Notes: generated by a model not told the origin, from the sequence alone. 64,000 bases of DNA from Ampullaceana balthica (GCA_944989445.1 CALYLW010000994.1:513163-577162); one strand, 5' to 3'; positions 61,901 to 63,737 are shown, numbered from the stretch's first letter. Made by a program: numbers and translations.

Positions 61901-63737
61901 TCCTTAGTTTATCATTATGTCTTTATGTCTTGTCCAGGCCCCCAACAACCAGTATGAGTTTGAGTTACTGAATGGAACTGTTGGTGATGGAAGCCTCAAC
62001 TGCTTTGCTGTCAATCCAACCACAGGATTCATATTTGCCAAGAGAAGTCTCAGAGAGTCTCCATGCACAGCTAACACTTACAATGTACGTGGACAATATC
62101 CTTCTTGATACTTAGTGCAATTTTATAAACACAATCTAAATAATAAATTAGTTATTATTAGTATTAATTGTTATAATGAAATAGGCAAACATTTTATTCC
62201 TTTTTATTTGTGTGAATGAATCTTGCTTATAATTCTCTGTAACCAATTGTTTACATAACTTATTACAAAAGTACAATTGTTTACATAACTTATTACAAAA
62301 GTACAATTGTTTACATAACTTATTACAAAAGTACAATTGTTTACATAACTTATTACAAAAGTACAATTGTTTACATAACTTATTACAAAAGTACAATTGT
62401 TTACATAACTTATTACAAAAGTACAATTGTTTACATAACTTATTACAAAAGTACAATTGTTTACATAACTTATTACAAAAGTACAATTGTTTACATAACT
62501 TATTACAAACGTACAATTGTTTACATAACTTATTACAAAAGTACAATTGTTTACATAACTTATTACAAAAGTACAATTGTTTACATAACTTATTACAAAC
62601 GTACAATTGTTTACATAACTTATTACAAAAGTACAATTGTTTACATAACTTATTACAAAAGTACAATTGTTTACATAACTTATTACAAAAGTACAATTGT
62701 TTACATAACTTATTACAAAAGTACAATTGTTTACATAACTTATTACAAAAGTACAATTGTTTACATAACTTATTACAAAAGTACAATTGTTTACATAACT
62801 TATTACAAAAGTACAATTGTTTACATAACTTATTACAAAAGTACAATTGTTTACATAACTTATTACAAAAGTACAATTGTTTACATAACTTATTACAAAA
62901 GTACAATTGTTTACATAACTTATTACAAAAGTACAATTGTTTACATAACTTATTACAAAAGTACAATTGTTTACATAACTTATTACCAAAGTATCAATAT
63001 TATGAGTTTGTTTATAAATGTGTTGTATAGTTGTGACTTGAACTGAAAATGTTGGAATACATTAAGAATTGGCATATTTTTATTGTATAAATAAATTATG
63101 TCATTCATTGTCGTCATCTATTCCAGTTCCGTGTTAGAGCCAATGATAAAGGAGTCAATGTTTTGAGAAGTAATCCTTCCAGTGTGACCATTAATGTGGT
63201 TCGTAACCAATTTCCTCCAGTGTGGAACCAAAAACTTACAACTTTACCATCCCAATGAATTTGACGGCTAACACTGTTGTAGGAATCATAATGGCAACAG
63301 ATCAGGACCCACTGGTAAGTTCATAGACAAATAAAAATAAACAATGGTTGCTTGATACCATGGAAATCTCTTGTAAGTGGGGGAATATTCCTTTCTGATG
63401 GCTGTACATAGAATTAAATAAAGAAGTTATCAACTTGATGATTATTAGAATTAACTTTCACTTCTCACAAAAAACATTGAATTTTTACATATTAAGCTCT
63501 AGCGATTGTTACAATAAACATTAATTTTTCTGGTTTATCTTATTGATTTGAATTCTTTTTATAAGTATTTAAAATGAATGTTGATTTTATTCTCAGGTCC
63601 CATATGGTACTCTCAGCTACAGTGTAATTGGTGGCGGCAATGGCAATAGTTATTTTACCATCTGTCCAACCAGTAACAATAATGTGAATGTGATTCTGTC
63701 TAATCAAGTTACAGCCACCACAGTTTTAGAATATAAG
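21103..63737 (+). CDS. Giant cadherin-repeat protein gene, 44 exons seen, 3' end missing
   Basis: Large extracellular cadherin-superfamily protein, probably a cell-surface adhesion or recognition protein. Joining the 44 exons listed below gives about 7.08 kb and about 2,360 residues: a signal peptide, then 22 cadherin repeats (EC1-EC22, the last incomplete). Each repeat has ExxxxGxxVxxVxATDAD near its start, YFxVxxxTGxI in the middle and a DxG block near its end. LDRE is absent and DxNDN is replaced by V-x-R-N-x-x-x-P-x-F. All junctions after exon 1 are phase 0, and introns fall at two fixed places per repeat. No membrane span, EGF or laminin G domain and no stop is seen, so the tail lies beyond the window. 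Exon 43 has a one-base frameshift. Confidence 0.9.
21436..21569 (+). CDS. Cadherin gene exon 2: start of EC1
   Basis: Acceptor TTGTCACAG, donor ATT|GTAAGT. The first two bases complete a Val codon from exon 1. It encodes DPQFQIPSGGNSYSATTEVL and ends in LTVTATDGDI, the first calcium-site motif. Confidence 0.85.
21741..21872 (+). CDS. Cadherin gene exon 3: core of EC1
   Basis: 44 codons, phase 0 at both ends. Contains VSYFLVGNTQ, AMYFQVNPDNGAIKI and ends LLQDTALLYI. Acceptor TTTGAAAG, donor ATT|GTAGGT. Confidence 0.85.
22394..22585 (+). CDS. Cadherin gene exon 4: end of EC1, start of EC2
   Basis: 64 codons. Contains IARDNDPSPRQAA, linker VYRNTYTPQF, and VTATDADRQ at the donor CAG|GTACCA. Acceptor GTGTCTCAG. 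Confidence 0.88.
22719..22853 (+). CDS. Cadherin gene exon 5: core of EC2
   Basis: 45 codons. Contains VSYEIIGDGDALGFFQLTN, SGLVSLRSSL and ends ATILY. Its last 36 bases and the donor TAT|GTAAGT seed the minisatellite that follows. Confidence 0.88.
22818..23385. repeat. 57-nt minisatellite of the exon 5 donor junction, ~10 copies
   Basis: Each unit is 36 nt of the exon 5 end plus 21 nt of intron starting GTAAGTATTGA. GTAAGT is intact at 22854, 22961, 23018, 23075, 23132, 23189, 23246 and 23360; it is damaged in unit 2 (GTACGT with a small deletion) and unit 9 (TTTAAGT). The period is 19 codons. Reading frames on both strands across it are shadows. Confidence 0.93.
23577..23780 (+). CDS. Cadherin gene exon 6: end of EC2, start of EC3
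   Basis: 68 codons. Contains LRIVVKDNGEPPKSSTT, linker NKNLSPPVW, INEDQTLCAPFGQL and TATDADSQ at CAG|GTAGGA. Acceptor TTTCTTCAAG. Confidence 0.9.
23955..24155. mobile_element. Degraded LINE 3' fragment(s)
   Basis: The first half resembles codons near the 3' end of the LINE at 27545-28255 (CTAGAAACTCTACAGGATAG, then AATTCTAACTTGGAAATACAA). The second half carries, in reverse orientation, the tail block TCTTATCTCTTACATGCGCTCCTTCTATAAAGAAGA. Two opposed fragments or an inverted copy would explain this. Confidence 0.55.
24518..24649 (+). CDS. Cadherin gene exon 7: core of EC3
   Basis: 44 codons. Contains PPYNVPEFYNN, LSLFRVSADGQVSAI and ends TNTYT. Acceptor CAATTCAG, donor ACT|GTATGT. Confidence 0.88.
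24885..25088 (+). CDS. Cadherin gene exon 8: end of EC3, start of EC4
   Basis: 68 codons. Contains MGLRDRGVPALNNSHTA, linker IVRNNANPVF, IVREDAAVNTRLFQL and TASDADPGNT at ACA|GTAAGT. Acceptor TTGTTTAG. Confidence 0.9.
25397..25522 (+). CDS. Cadherin gene exon 9: core of EC4
   Basis: 42 codons. Contains ITLQIIGDDNTNAYFNVDA and ends SGTSTRYQ. Acceptor TTTCCCCCCAG, donor CAG|GTAATT. Confidence 0.88.
26220..26603 (-). pseudogene. CACTA-like element protein, C-terminal half (copy 2)
   Basis: Encodes NTGYKNIFATSIIDTSKVLF, PPLHITLCLFKQFVKALDKE, then GVFVGPQIRKFFFDDQFERT. It aligns with MPPLHFKLGLIKQFVTALDK and GIFVGPQIKEIIE in copy 3. It ends at a stop where copies 1 and 3 read on through MGCRMSLKV; the continuation seems to lie in another frame (SELHFLHSNLDYFPENLGDV is readable below 26220). 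Confidence 0.65.
26722..26893. repeat. 29-nt minisatellite inside the transposase frame, 6 copies
   Basis: The unit ATGACCTTAAGGTCTCCACATATTGTCAC recurs at 26722, 26751, 26780, 26809, 26838 and 26867. On the minus strand it falls in the codons for ICGDLKV, at the conserved G-D-x-K block, and shifts the frame because 29 is not a multiple of three. Confidence 0.93.
26863..27447 (-). pseudogene. CACTA-like element protein, central part (copy 2)
   Basis: Pro-rich start (MPHGPALPVPVHP), acidic Ser-rich linker (SSDKENESSSRDDEDGYHPQ), then FNQSELNDLVRELKLTKDCA, DLIFCCNVPDLVCRLG, DWRLFIDSSKTSLKTVLLRN and a C-terminal KICGDLK. Copy 3 has the matching GLCFCNDVACLF, EWRLFIDSSSRSLKAVLLHN and VIGDFKK. 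The CGDLK...CFLCEWDSR region (beyond the minisatellite) resembles the G-D-x...G-x-x-x-x-x-x-C-x-x-C block of CACTA transposases; that link is inference. Confidence 0.65.
27545..28255 (+). pseudogene. 5'-truncated Jockey/CR1-like LINE fragment
   Basis: Encodes the C-terminal thumb of a LINE reverse transcriptase: ATSxYLGV-type start (DAKYLGVLINEKLSWNPHVN), CYLTLVRPVLEYASSVWDPS, EQIQKRAARFITGEYS, PSGIRAWNGLPEESRKTNTL. The coding part runs to the stop at 28173. The tail ends ATCTTCTGTATAGAAGGAG then GATAAGATAAGATAA. It sits inside CACTA-like copy 2, between the N-terminal and central coding parts. The tail is shared with the SINE at 16992-17279. Confidence 0.85.
28287..28544 (-). pseudogene. CACTA-like element protein, N-terminal zinc-finger exon (copy 2)
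   Basis: Starts MASIGCKNSVDIFCYVC and continues HAYKAYFGIKLGDQDKLWDP and HKVCQTCVESLRPWSKGKKY. Two Cys-x2-Cys pairs suggest zinc binding. It parallels 18061-18363 of copy 1. The frame is open upstream to 28652, but MAS is the conserved start. Confidence 0.65.
28892..29077 (+). CDS. Cadherin gene exon 10: end of EC4, start of EC5
   Basis: 62 codons. Contains LRVQVSDLATPPKQSQC, linker VNRNLNSPAF, TIAENVQPATSILKV and ANDADKL at TTG|GTGAGT. Acceptor ATAATTTCAG. Confidence 0.9.
29361..29507 (+). CDS. Cadherin gene exon 11: core of EC5
   Basis: 49 codons. Contains SPYNQVTYSFGSDLDTSQA, NYFTVMPNNGDILI and ends TLYR. Donor AGA|GTAAGT; the last 9 bases seed the following array. Confidence 0.9.
29499..29882. 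repeat. 27-nt minisatellite of the exon 11 donor junction, 14 copies
   Basis: The unit is TTGTACAGA (exon) plus GTAAGTTGTCATCTATGT (intron). The donor is intact in most units; unit 3 has GCAAGT and unit 7 has AAAGT. The period is 9 codons and the exon frame stays open through all units (YRVSCHLCL repeats) to a stop at about 29890. Confidence 0.95.
29956..30344. repeat. 78-nt repeat of the exon 12 acceptor junction, 5 copies
   Basis: The unit is 48 nt of intron (GAATGTATTCTGTG...CTTGCAACTAG) plus the first 30 nt of exon 12 (TTGACCATCATAGCAAGGG...). Acceptors end at 30002, 30080, 30158, 30236 and 30314. Only the last leads into the full exon. Confidence 0.95.
30315..30491 (+). CDS. Cadherin gene exon 12: end of EC5, start of EC6
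   Basis: 59 codons if the donor is GTG|GCAAGT (a GC donor), giving NDADTV; 58 codons if it is ACA|GTGGCA. Contains FTIIARDGGGLQSTASV, linker VIRNTQPVI and YDFDVNDAD. Acceptor TTTGAACTAG. The GC option fits the usual two residues after DAD and a consensus +3 to +6 AAGT. Confidence 0.8.
30760..30891 (+). CDS. Cadherin gene exon 13: core of EC6
   Basis: 44 codons. Contains SPFNVETFSLLGESAALRYF, TINPVNGMLTL and ends GPDIFV. Acceptor AAAATTCAG, donor GTT|GTAAGT. Confidence 0.88.
31389..31691 (+). CDS. Cadherin gene exon 14: fused exon, end of EC6 through core of EC7
   Basis: 101 codons, the only exon joining both halves of a repeat. Contains VNVKVCDGGTLCDSKT, linker VRNFVPPVF, SYEKTIPEDQPVLSSVLQV, ATDLDLASPYNTFTYRLL, HFSVDPGSGVISV and ends ETIDFFD. 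Acceptor AATCCCAG, donor GAT|GTAAGT. The intron normally found after the ATDxD motif is missing. The last 24 bases seed the 38-nt array. Confidence 0.9.
31668..36142. repeat. 38-nt minisatellite of the exon 14 donor junction, ~118 copies
   Basis: The unit is 24 nt of the exon 14 end (GGTGAAACTATTGATTTCTTTGAT split as GGTGAAACTATT plus GATTTCTTTGAT) and 14 nt of intron (GTAAGTCTTTATAT). GTAAGT recurs every 38 nt from 31692 to 35911, then at 35944, 35977, 36015, 36053, 36091 and 36129 with an AGTCTCAGTAGTTATT variant between. Units differ mainly at the GATTTC/GCTTTC/GTTTTC position. Reading past the first donor meets TAA in the next unit. Confidence 0.97.
36453..36635 (+). CDS. Cadherin gene exon 15: end of EC7, start of EC8
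   Basis: 61 codons. Contains FNVVAEDGGKLLSVPIS, linker IVRDLSSPVF, VTADVTTGVLVSTV and TATDADTQ at CAG|GTACTT. Acceptor GTAATTTTAG. Confidence 0.9.
37313..38062 (-). pseudogene. CACTA-like element protein, C-terminal half (copy 3)
   Basis: Best-preserved copy. From about residue 33: WDSCDTKAHYLTKDWPQLTE, MPPLHFKLGLIKQFVTALDK, GIFVGPQIKEIIECEDFAKL, ERAAWSSFVAVVQSFLGNHK, MGCRMSLKVYILDSYLDKFK, YSEEQGERFYQDTLVFERRY, MGDYIWGLLRESD. The family is abundant in invertebrate genomes and usually labelled uncharacterised. The first residues are out of frame with the ancestral protein; the correct upstream frame is at 37950-38147. Confidence 0.7.
37950..38260 (-). pseudogene. CACTA-like element protein, central part (copy 3)
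   Basis: The minus strand reads EWRLFIDSSSRSLKAVLLHN, then NYPSLPMAHFVHLKMLLTAL, YGWEVIGDFKKVSFLMGLQG and GFTIFPCFIS before the frame shifts into the C-terminal half (WDSCDTKA). The G-D-F-K...G-G-x-T-x-x-P-C-x-x-C arrangement, with the second Cys lost, is the candidate catalytic-region block. Confidence 0.62.
38478..38675 (-). pseudogene. CACTA-like element protein, Pro-rich part (copy 3)
   Basis: Encodes ADGPLKQLLLLHGKPKKLSH, PQIVYPDIAPVPHSPDLPVP and HRPTSGDSSKSDS, ending at a stop in a Ser/Asp-rich stretch. Equivalent to 17596-17814 of copy 1. The N-terminal zinc-finger exon seen in the other two copies is absent. Confidence 0.6.
39179..39319 (+). CDS. Cadherin gene exon 16: core of EC8
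   Basis: 47 codons. Contains NFNTVSIRYALIGDDGAPSF, FTIDSINGQIRTTG and ends ADSYK. Acceptor TTTTTACAG, donor AAG|GTGAAG. Confidence 0.88.
39485..39664 (+). CDS. Cadherin gene exon 17: end of EC8, start of EC9
   Basis: 60 codons. Contains LRVEARDGLGLSTVIV, linker VTRNLNDPNF, NVRILEIQTIGVSIAQV and SISDADSS at AGT|GTAAGT. Acceptor TTATCCAG. Confidence 0.9.
39955..40092 (+). CDS. Cadherin gene exon 18: core of EC9
   Basis: 46 codons. Contains PPSNLGSFSLSGNAQCLEYF, QINDLSGIISVRKDL and ends RPSTYT. Acceptor TTTTTAAAG, donor ACT|GTAAGT. Confidence 0.88.
40233..40421 (+). CDS. Cadherin gene exon 19: end of EC9, start of EC10
   Basis: 63 codons. Contains CVVNATDRGIPPRRATT, linker VIYNTVPFF (Arg replaced by Tyr), TISRTITDNTVIATF and NVTDTDVD at GAT|GTGAGT. 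Acceptor CTTGTACAG. Confidence 0.9.
40709..40837 (+). CDS. Cadherin gene exon 20: core of EC10
   Basis: 43 codons. Contains SPFNQLRVYLSGGTDARYFY, VNQNQVLVRDTASM and ends IKYS. Acceptor TTTGTTACAG, donor TCA|GTCAGT. Confidence 0.88.
41105..41287 (+). CDS. Cadherin gene exon 21: end of EC10, start of EC11
   Basis: 61 codons. Contains VFITVVDGGDPPLNDTA, linker VNRNIETPVC, NFTQPLGVPIVYL and NATDRDHT at ACA|GTAAGA. Acceptor TTATCCCACAG. Confidence 0.9.
41510..41638 (+). CDS. Cadherin gene exon 22: core of EC11
   Basis: 43 codons. Contains PPMNTVMYSLIQDTNTQYFL, ESTTGAVSLRTSLPS and ends ITGLV. Acceptor AATTATCCCAG, donor GTG|GTAATT. Confidence 0.88.
41828..42004 (+). CDS. Cadherin gene exon 23: end of EC11, start of EC12
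   Basis: 59 codons. Contains LRAVAQDGGFPSLSSTC, a degenerate linker IATDSGTLQF and NIPETFSVSTPIAVATARPT at ACT|GTAAGG. The usual ATDAD calcium motif reads ATARP, so both Asp are lost. Acceptor TTCCTTTAG. Confidence 0.88.
42233..42361 (+). CDS. Cadherin gene exon 24: core of EC12
   Basis: 43 codons. Contains PDITYSAVGIDSATTYFDIN, STTGQIYIKTSLQSDP and ends STLYI. Acceptor ATTTTTCAG, donor ATC|GTAAGC. Confidence 0.88.
42531..42719 (+). CDS. Cadherin gene exon 25: end of EC12, start of EC13
   Basis: 63 codons. Contains LRVRAVKTFQVTTQEAF (the usual DxG block is lost), linker VIRNLNGPVLF, TISFDSFLGTSVIQI and NASDADG at GGT|GTAAGT. Acceptor TTTGAACAG. Confidence 0.9.
43140..44560 (-). pseudogene. 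Jockey/CR1-like LINE, degraded, minus strand
   Basis: At 44304-44534 the minus strand encodes a reverse transcriptase block (KQLFCLIDDLSKSLDNNNQI, then DTIFLDFSKAFDRVHYSSLL). At 43150-43550 it carries the reverse complement of the thumb and tail region of the LINE at 27545-28255 (IPYARTNTYKF-like and YLEYSSFVWEPF-like codons). The section between is heavily degraded. It lies in the long intron between exons 25 and 26. Confidence 0.7.
44574..46254. mobile_element. DNA element with 26-bp TIRs and TAA duplication
   Basis: Terminal repeats starting GGGGCCGTCCATAAATGACG match at both ends for 26 bp, and TAA flanks them (44571-44573 and 46255-46257). Subterminal parts are C/G-run rich (CCCCCTCGTCACGCATCGTC). 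A 3-bp TAA duplication fits PIF/Harbinger-like insertion, but I see no transposase, so the superfamily is open. A related fragment is nested in the hAT element at 14828-15221. Confidence 0.78.
46306..47280. repeat. Two tandem copies of a 484-bp unit
   Basis: CACCGCCGTCTCTGTCTCTC occurs at 46321 and 46805. The two units are nearly identical through CATCTCATGGGCGGGCGG, CACACGGACCCG, GACGCCGACCGTCGTG and GGGATTTATAGTCAAA. A diverged continuation (47281-47480) repeats only parts. A related minus-strand sequence lies at 50650-51300. It may derive from a Helitron-like element, but I see no clear termini. Confidence 0.85.
47281..48030. other. Unassigned intronic sequence, partly related to the 484-bp unit
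   Basis: Shares AATGCATCGTATCAAAATTTCAG-like and AATGCATTTTTAGTTTATC blocks with the 484-bp unit up to about 47480. The remainder is AT-rich, with nothing I can name. Confidence 0.5.
48030..48602 (+). pseudogene. LINE reverse transcriptase N-terminal fragment
   Basis: Encodes KINKATGPDELPARLLKEL, PLFKKGDKSDPGNYRPVSLT, SITCKLLKHIIYSRIVYHLD, then SGFRKNRSCETQLICLIDEI. These are the fingers-domain motifs of Jockey/CR1-type LINEs. About 15 residues (the expected ExPxDWKxAxVxP) are deleted before PLFKKGD, and the catalytic palm is missing. Confidence 0.82.
48867..48989 (+). CDS. Cadherin gene exon 26: core of EC13
   Basis: 41 codons. Contains DMLLYTVQAPTQGSKYFDVS, QASGLISVARPLTD and ends NRTQ. 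Acceptor AAATTCCAG, donor CAG|GTGATA. The intron before it is 6.1 kb and full of repeats. Confidence 0.88.
49239..49427 (+). CDS. Cadherin gene exon 27: end of EC13, start of EC14
   Basis: 63 codons. Contains FNVIVSDQCPSSPKTAT, linker IVGDQPPTF (Arg-Asn replaced), STIPLNQPVSSSIFKV and SAVDPDLK at AAG|GTAGGA. Acceptor TTCCCAACAG. Confidence 0.9.
49428..50194. other. Intron 27, nothing recognised
   Basis: AT-rich intron. I see no mobile element, tandem array or coding signal in it. Confidence 0.6.
50195..50320 (+). CDS. Cadherin gene exon 28: core of EC14
   Basis: 42 codons. Contains GSIAYEASCGLLSAPSYFNV, NSSNGDITVRSSVAPDL and ends TVYQ. Acceptor TTTTCCCAG, donor CAG|GTATAT. Confidence 0.88.
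50650..51300 (-). mobile_element. Remnant related to the 484-bp repeat family
   Basis: The reverse complement of TTTTTGACTATAAATCCCTT at 50686-50705 matches the end of the 484-bp unit, and the other edge (AGCAGACACCACGAGATAATATAAAGGATTTAAAAA) resembles its start. In between lie two GGTGTATAACAxGC blocks (50913 and 50969) and a G/T-run. No protein is seen. Confidence 0.5.
51644..51826 (+). CDS. Cadherin gene exon 29: end of EC14, start of EC15
   Basis: 61 codons. Contains LCLVAYDSVRPNNRVTA, linker VNRNPNSPAF, NVYEIPDFGTEMFNI and TATDLDG at GGG|GTAAGC. Acceptor CCCTTGCAG. Confidence 0.9.
52035..52166 (+). CDS. Cadherin gene exon 30: core of EC15
   Basis: 44 codons. Contains QNVEYRVTSANPPTCANYFN, LHHNTGRLTTSGDLYL and ends TQCI. 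Acceptor TATATTTCAG, donor ATA|GTATGT. Confidence 0.88.
52451..52642 (+). CDS. Cadherin gene exon 31: end of EC15, start of EC16
   Basis: 64 codons. Contains FQFTATDLGVPSRSSSN, linker FVRNDFSPVF, YTVTISETLPVSSQV and DATDADAP at CCG|GTAATG. Acceptor TATTTTCAG. Confidence 0.9.
52735..52950 (+). mobile_element. LINE 3'-end fragment with GATAA tail
   Basis: Short, 5'-truncated copy of the same LINE as 27545-28255 (ATTCCGTATGCAAGAACAAAC, GGTTGCCTGAGGAAACCAGG), ending ATCTTCTGTATAGAAGGAGG and GATAAGATAAGATAAGATAA. It lies in the intron after exon 31. Confidence 0.85.
53161..53295 (+). CDS. Cadherin gene exon 32: core of EC16
   Basis: 45 codons. Contains ELYFGSVDYTRVGDDSPSTL, FRVDKSTGIVSLNSSLLN and ends TARYT. 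Acceptor TTTATTTCAG, donor ACT|GTAAAT. Confidence 0.88.
53465..53785 (+). mobile_element. LINE 3'-end fragment, second in this region
   Basis: Older copy of the same LINE 3' end, with TTAATTCTAACTTGGCAATTC, AGACATAGGGATAAAAATAC, ATGCAAGATTTGACACAAACC and the tail ATCTTCTGTATAGGAGCATC then AGATAAGATAAC. Confidence 0.8.
53878..54123. repeat. Long palindrome, ~95-bp arms
   Basis: The left arm starts TATAACATATAAACAGGGTA and runs through ACAGCGAACTTTTCGGCAAA and AGAGCCTTCCTCAAC. The right arm is its reverse complement with a few mismatches and ends ACCCTGTTTATATGTTATA. The loop is AT-rich (about 53975-54020). It could be a fold-back element. Confidence 0.88.
54230..54447. mobile_element. hAT MITE, 218 bp, beside exon 33
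   Basis: The right end in reverse complement reads CAGGGGTGGGCAAACT; the left end reads TTGGGGTGGGCAAACT. The exact 8-bp target duplication is GTTTACAC (54222-54229 and 54448-54455). It is rich in GCGGCCC motifs and non-coding. It ends 35 bp before exon 33. Confidence 0.92.
54483..54674 (+). CDS. Cadherin gene exon 33: end of EC16, start of EC17
   Basis: 64 codons. Contains VFVVAADFGRPRLSGTT, linker INRNLNKPVI, IALIEDDPINLPVFRF and TATDADRP at CCT|GTAAGT. Acceptor ATTTGATTAG. Confidence 0.9.
54672..54818. repeat. 49-nt repeat of the exon 33 donor, 3 copies
   Basis: CCTGTAAGTTATTGGATGTT recurs at 54672, 54721 and 54770. Only about 4 bases of exon are included, so this is mainly a duplicated 5' splice site and intron start. 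Confidence 0.95.
55221..55358 (+). CDS. Cadherin gene exon 34: core of EC17
   Basis: 46 codons. Contains GPQQSVTWSIQYSSPTDSSY, FSINNQGEVYRNVPL and ends KSPYT. Acceptor GTTATCAG, donor ACT|GTGAGT. Confidence 0.88.
55603..55912. repeat. 37-nt intronic minisatellite, ~9 copies
   Basis: ACTCTGATACTGTTCTAGAA recurs every 37 nt from 55605 to 55901. It ends about 58 bp before exon 35. Each unit includes TTCTAG, but I see no match to exon sequence. Confidence 0.95.
55971..56162 (+). CDS. Cadherin gene exon 35: end of EC17, start of EC18
   Basis: 64 codons. Contains FTVYAVNNDGSGMNNSI, linker VIRNYYPPVF, VYTVNNISYLATVPFL and FADDRDNY at TAT|GTAAGT. Acceptor TTTCATTTAG. Confidence 0.9.
56372..57322. 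repeat. 27-nt intronic minisatellite, ~35 copies
   Basis: The unit GTCAAAGGAACTGAGAGTATTAAATTT is repeated with few changes. The period is nine codons, so long reading frames run on both strands (SKELRVLNL, FDKFNTLSS). These are shadows; none joins exon 36 in its frame. The array ends 54 bp before exon 36. Confidence 0.97.
57377..57505 (+). CDS. Cadherin gene exon 36: core of EC18
   Basis: 43 codons. Contains TRFQVQKYEVINDGVYSQLF, DINNAGQLRLVQPIIQ and ends EDQYK. By analogy with sister exons ending at Tyr plus one residue, the donor is AAG|GCATGG, a GC donor. A GT alternative at TGG|GTTCAA (57511) would add two residues. Acceptor ATTCTTAG. Confidence 0.8.
57527..57723. repeat. 97-bp duplication of the exon 37 acceptor
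   Basis: TTTATATTCACTT...GTTTCATAGACTTTATAATA...ACCCAATCAGGTTGAAATA occurs twice, with acceptors ending at 57617 and 57714. The first copy reads GTTGAAATAG and hits a stop, so the second is the functional acceptor. Confidence 0.93.
57715..57897 (+). CDS. Cadherin gene exon 37: end of EC18, start of EC19
   Basis: 61 codons. Contains VEIRAVDGGTPTLTDEA, linker FNRNQQRPTF, TITLFEDQATAVVGRV and AAVDNDPT at ACA|GTGAGA. Acceptor CCCAATCAG. Confidence 0.9.
58321..58443 (+). CDS. Cadherin gene exon 38: core of EC19
   Basis: 41 codons. Contains SPYNLVGFTQITASNYFNTD, YNGNIYMINRLTAPG and ends DNFT. Acceptor ATCTTGCAG, donor ACT|GTAAGC. Confidence 0.88.
58854..59012. repeat. Two diverged copies of a ~75-85 bp intronic unit
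   Basis: GAARTCAGTCAGC.CAA.GCTGGTGT and CAGACAGGAGGTA.ACAAT occur twice in order (from about 58855 and 58928). Confidence 0.7.
59106..59294 (+). CDS. Cadherin gene exon 39: end of EC19, start of EC20
   Basis: 63 codons. Contains LQISVCDRAPTPLCALQ, linker VIRNNHAPYF, DLQTFTTGQNVLTA and NAVDDDPK at AAG|GTCAAC. Acceptor CCTTTCAG. Confidence 0.9.
59492..59626 (+). CDS. Cadherin gene exon 40: core of EC20
   Basis: 45 codons. Contains TTRFGQISCALIGDDGAENR, FIIDRLTGAITVSN and ends ENPFR. Acceptor TTCTTGTAG, donor AGG|GTGAGT. Confidence 0.88.
59838..60017 (+). CDS. Cadherin gene exon 41: end of EC20, start of EC21
   Basis: 60 codons. Contains LRIQVCDGGNLCAVTVA, linker ISNNQYAPVL, YVQTVPETQPYGDTI and NATDQDAA at GCT|GTGAGT. 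Acceptor TTTCTACAG. Confidence 0.9.
60185..61654. mobile_element. Mutator-like DNA element with repeat-rich TIRs
   Basis: Exact 9-bp target duplication AGTTATCTG (60176-60184 and 61655-61663). The terminal inverted repeats run over 100 bp and consist of alternating AATAGCGACTGTCAAA-type motifs (about ten per end). A 9-bp duplication and long TIRs fit Mutator-like elements. The interior (about 60330-61480) has no transposase, so it is non-autonomous. Confidence 0.82.
61938..62084 (+). CDS. Cadherin gene exon 42: core of EC21
   Basis: 49 codons. Contains APNNQYEFELLNGTVGDGSL, NCFAVNPTTGFIFAKRSL and ends ANTYN. Acceptor TCTTGTCCAG, donor AAT|GTACGT. Confidence 0.88.
62244..62994. repeat. 30-nt intronic minisatellite, ~25 copies
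   Basis: The unit AATTGTTTACATAACTTATTACAAAAGTAC is nearly invariant; two units have AAACGTAC. The 30-nt period leaves long minus-strand shadow frames (YFCNKLCKQL). There is no exon match. Confidence 0.97.
63127..63314 (+). CDS. Cadherin gene exon 43: end of EC21, start of EC22, frameshifted
   Basis: 188 nt, one short of a codon multiple, unlike every other internal exon after exon 2. The first frame gives FRVRANDKGVNVLRSNPSS, linker VVRNQFPPVW and NQK, then drifts to a TGA at 63257. From about 63237 the shifted frame gives YNFTIPMNLTANTVVGIIMA and TDQDPL at CTG|GTAAGT. One base is missing near AACCAAAAACTTAC. Acceptor TATTCCAG. Confidence 0.85.
63597..63737 (+). CDS. Cadherin gene exon 44: core of EC22, last exon in window
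   Basis: 47 codons. Contains VPYGTLSYSVIGGGNGNSYF, TICPTSNNNVNVILSNQ and ends VLEYK. Acceptor ATTCTCAG, donor AAG|GTAACA. The gene continues beyond the window. Confidence 0.88.

Noticed and set aside
62148..62989. Minus-strand Cys-rich repeat proteins (YFCNKLCKQL and VISYVNNCTF)
   Set aside because: Two overlapping frames of the same 30-nt intronic array. Nothing outside the repeat supports coding.
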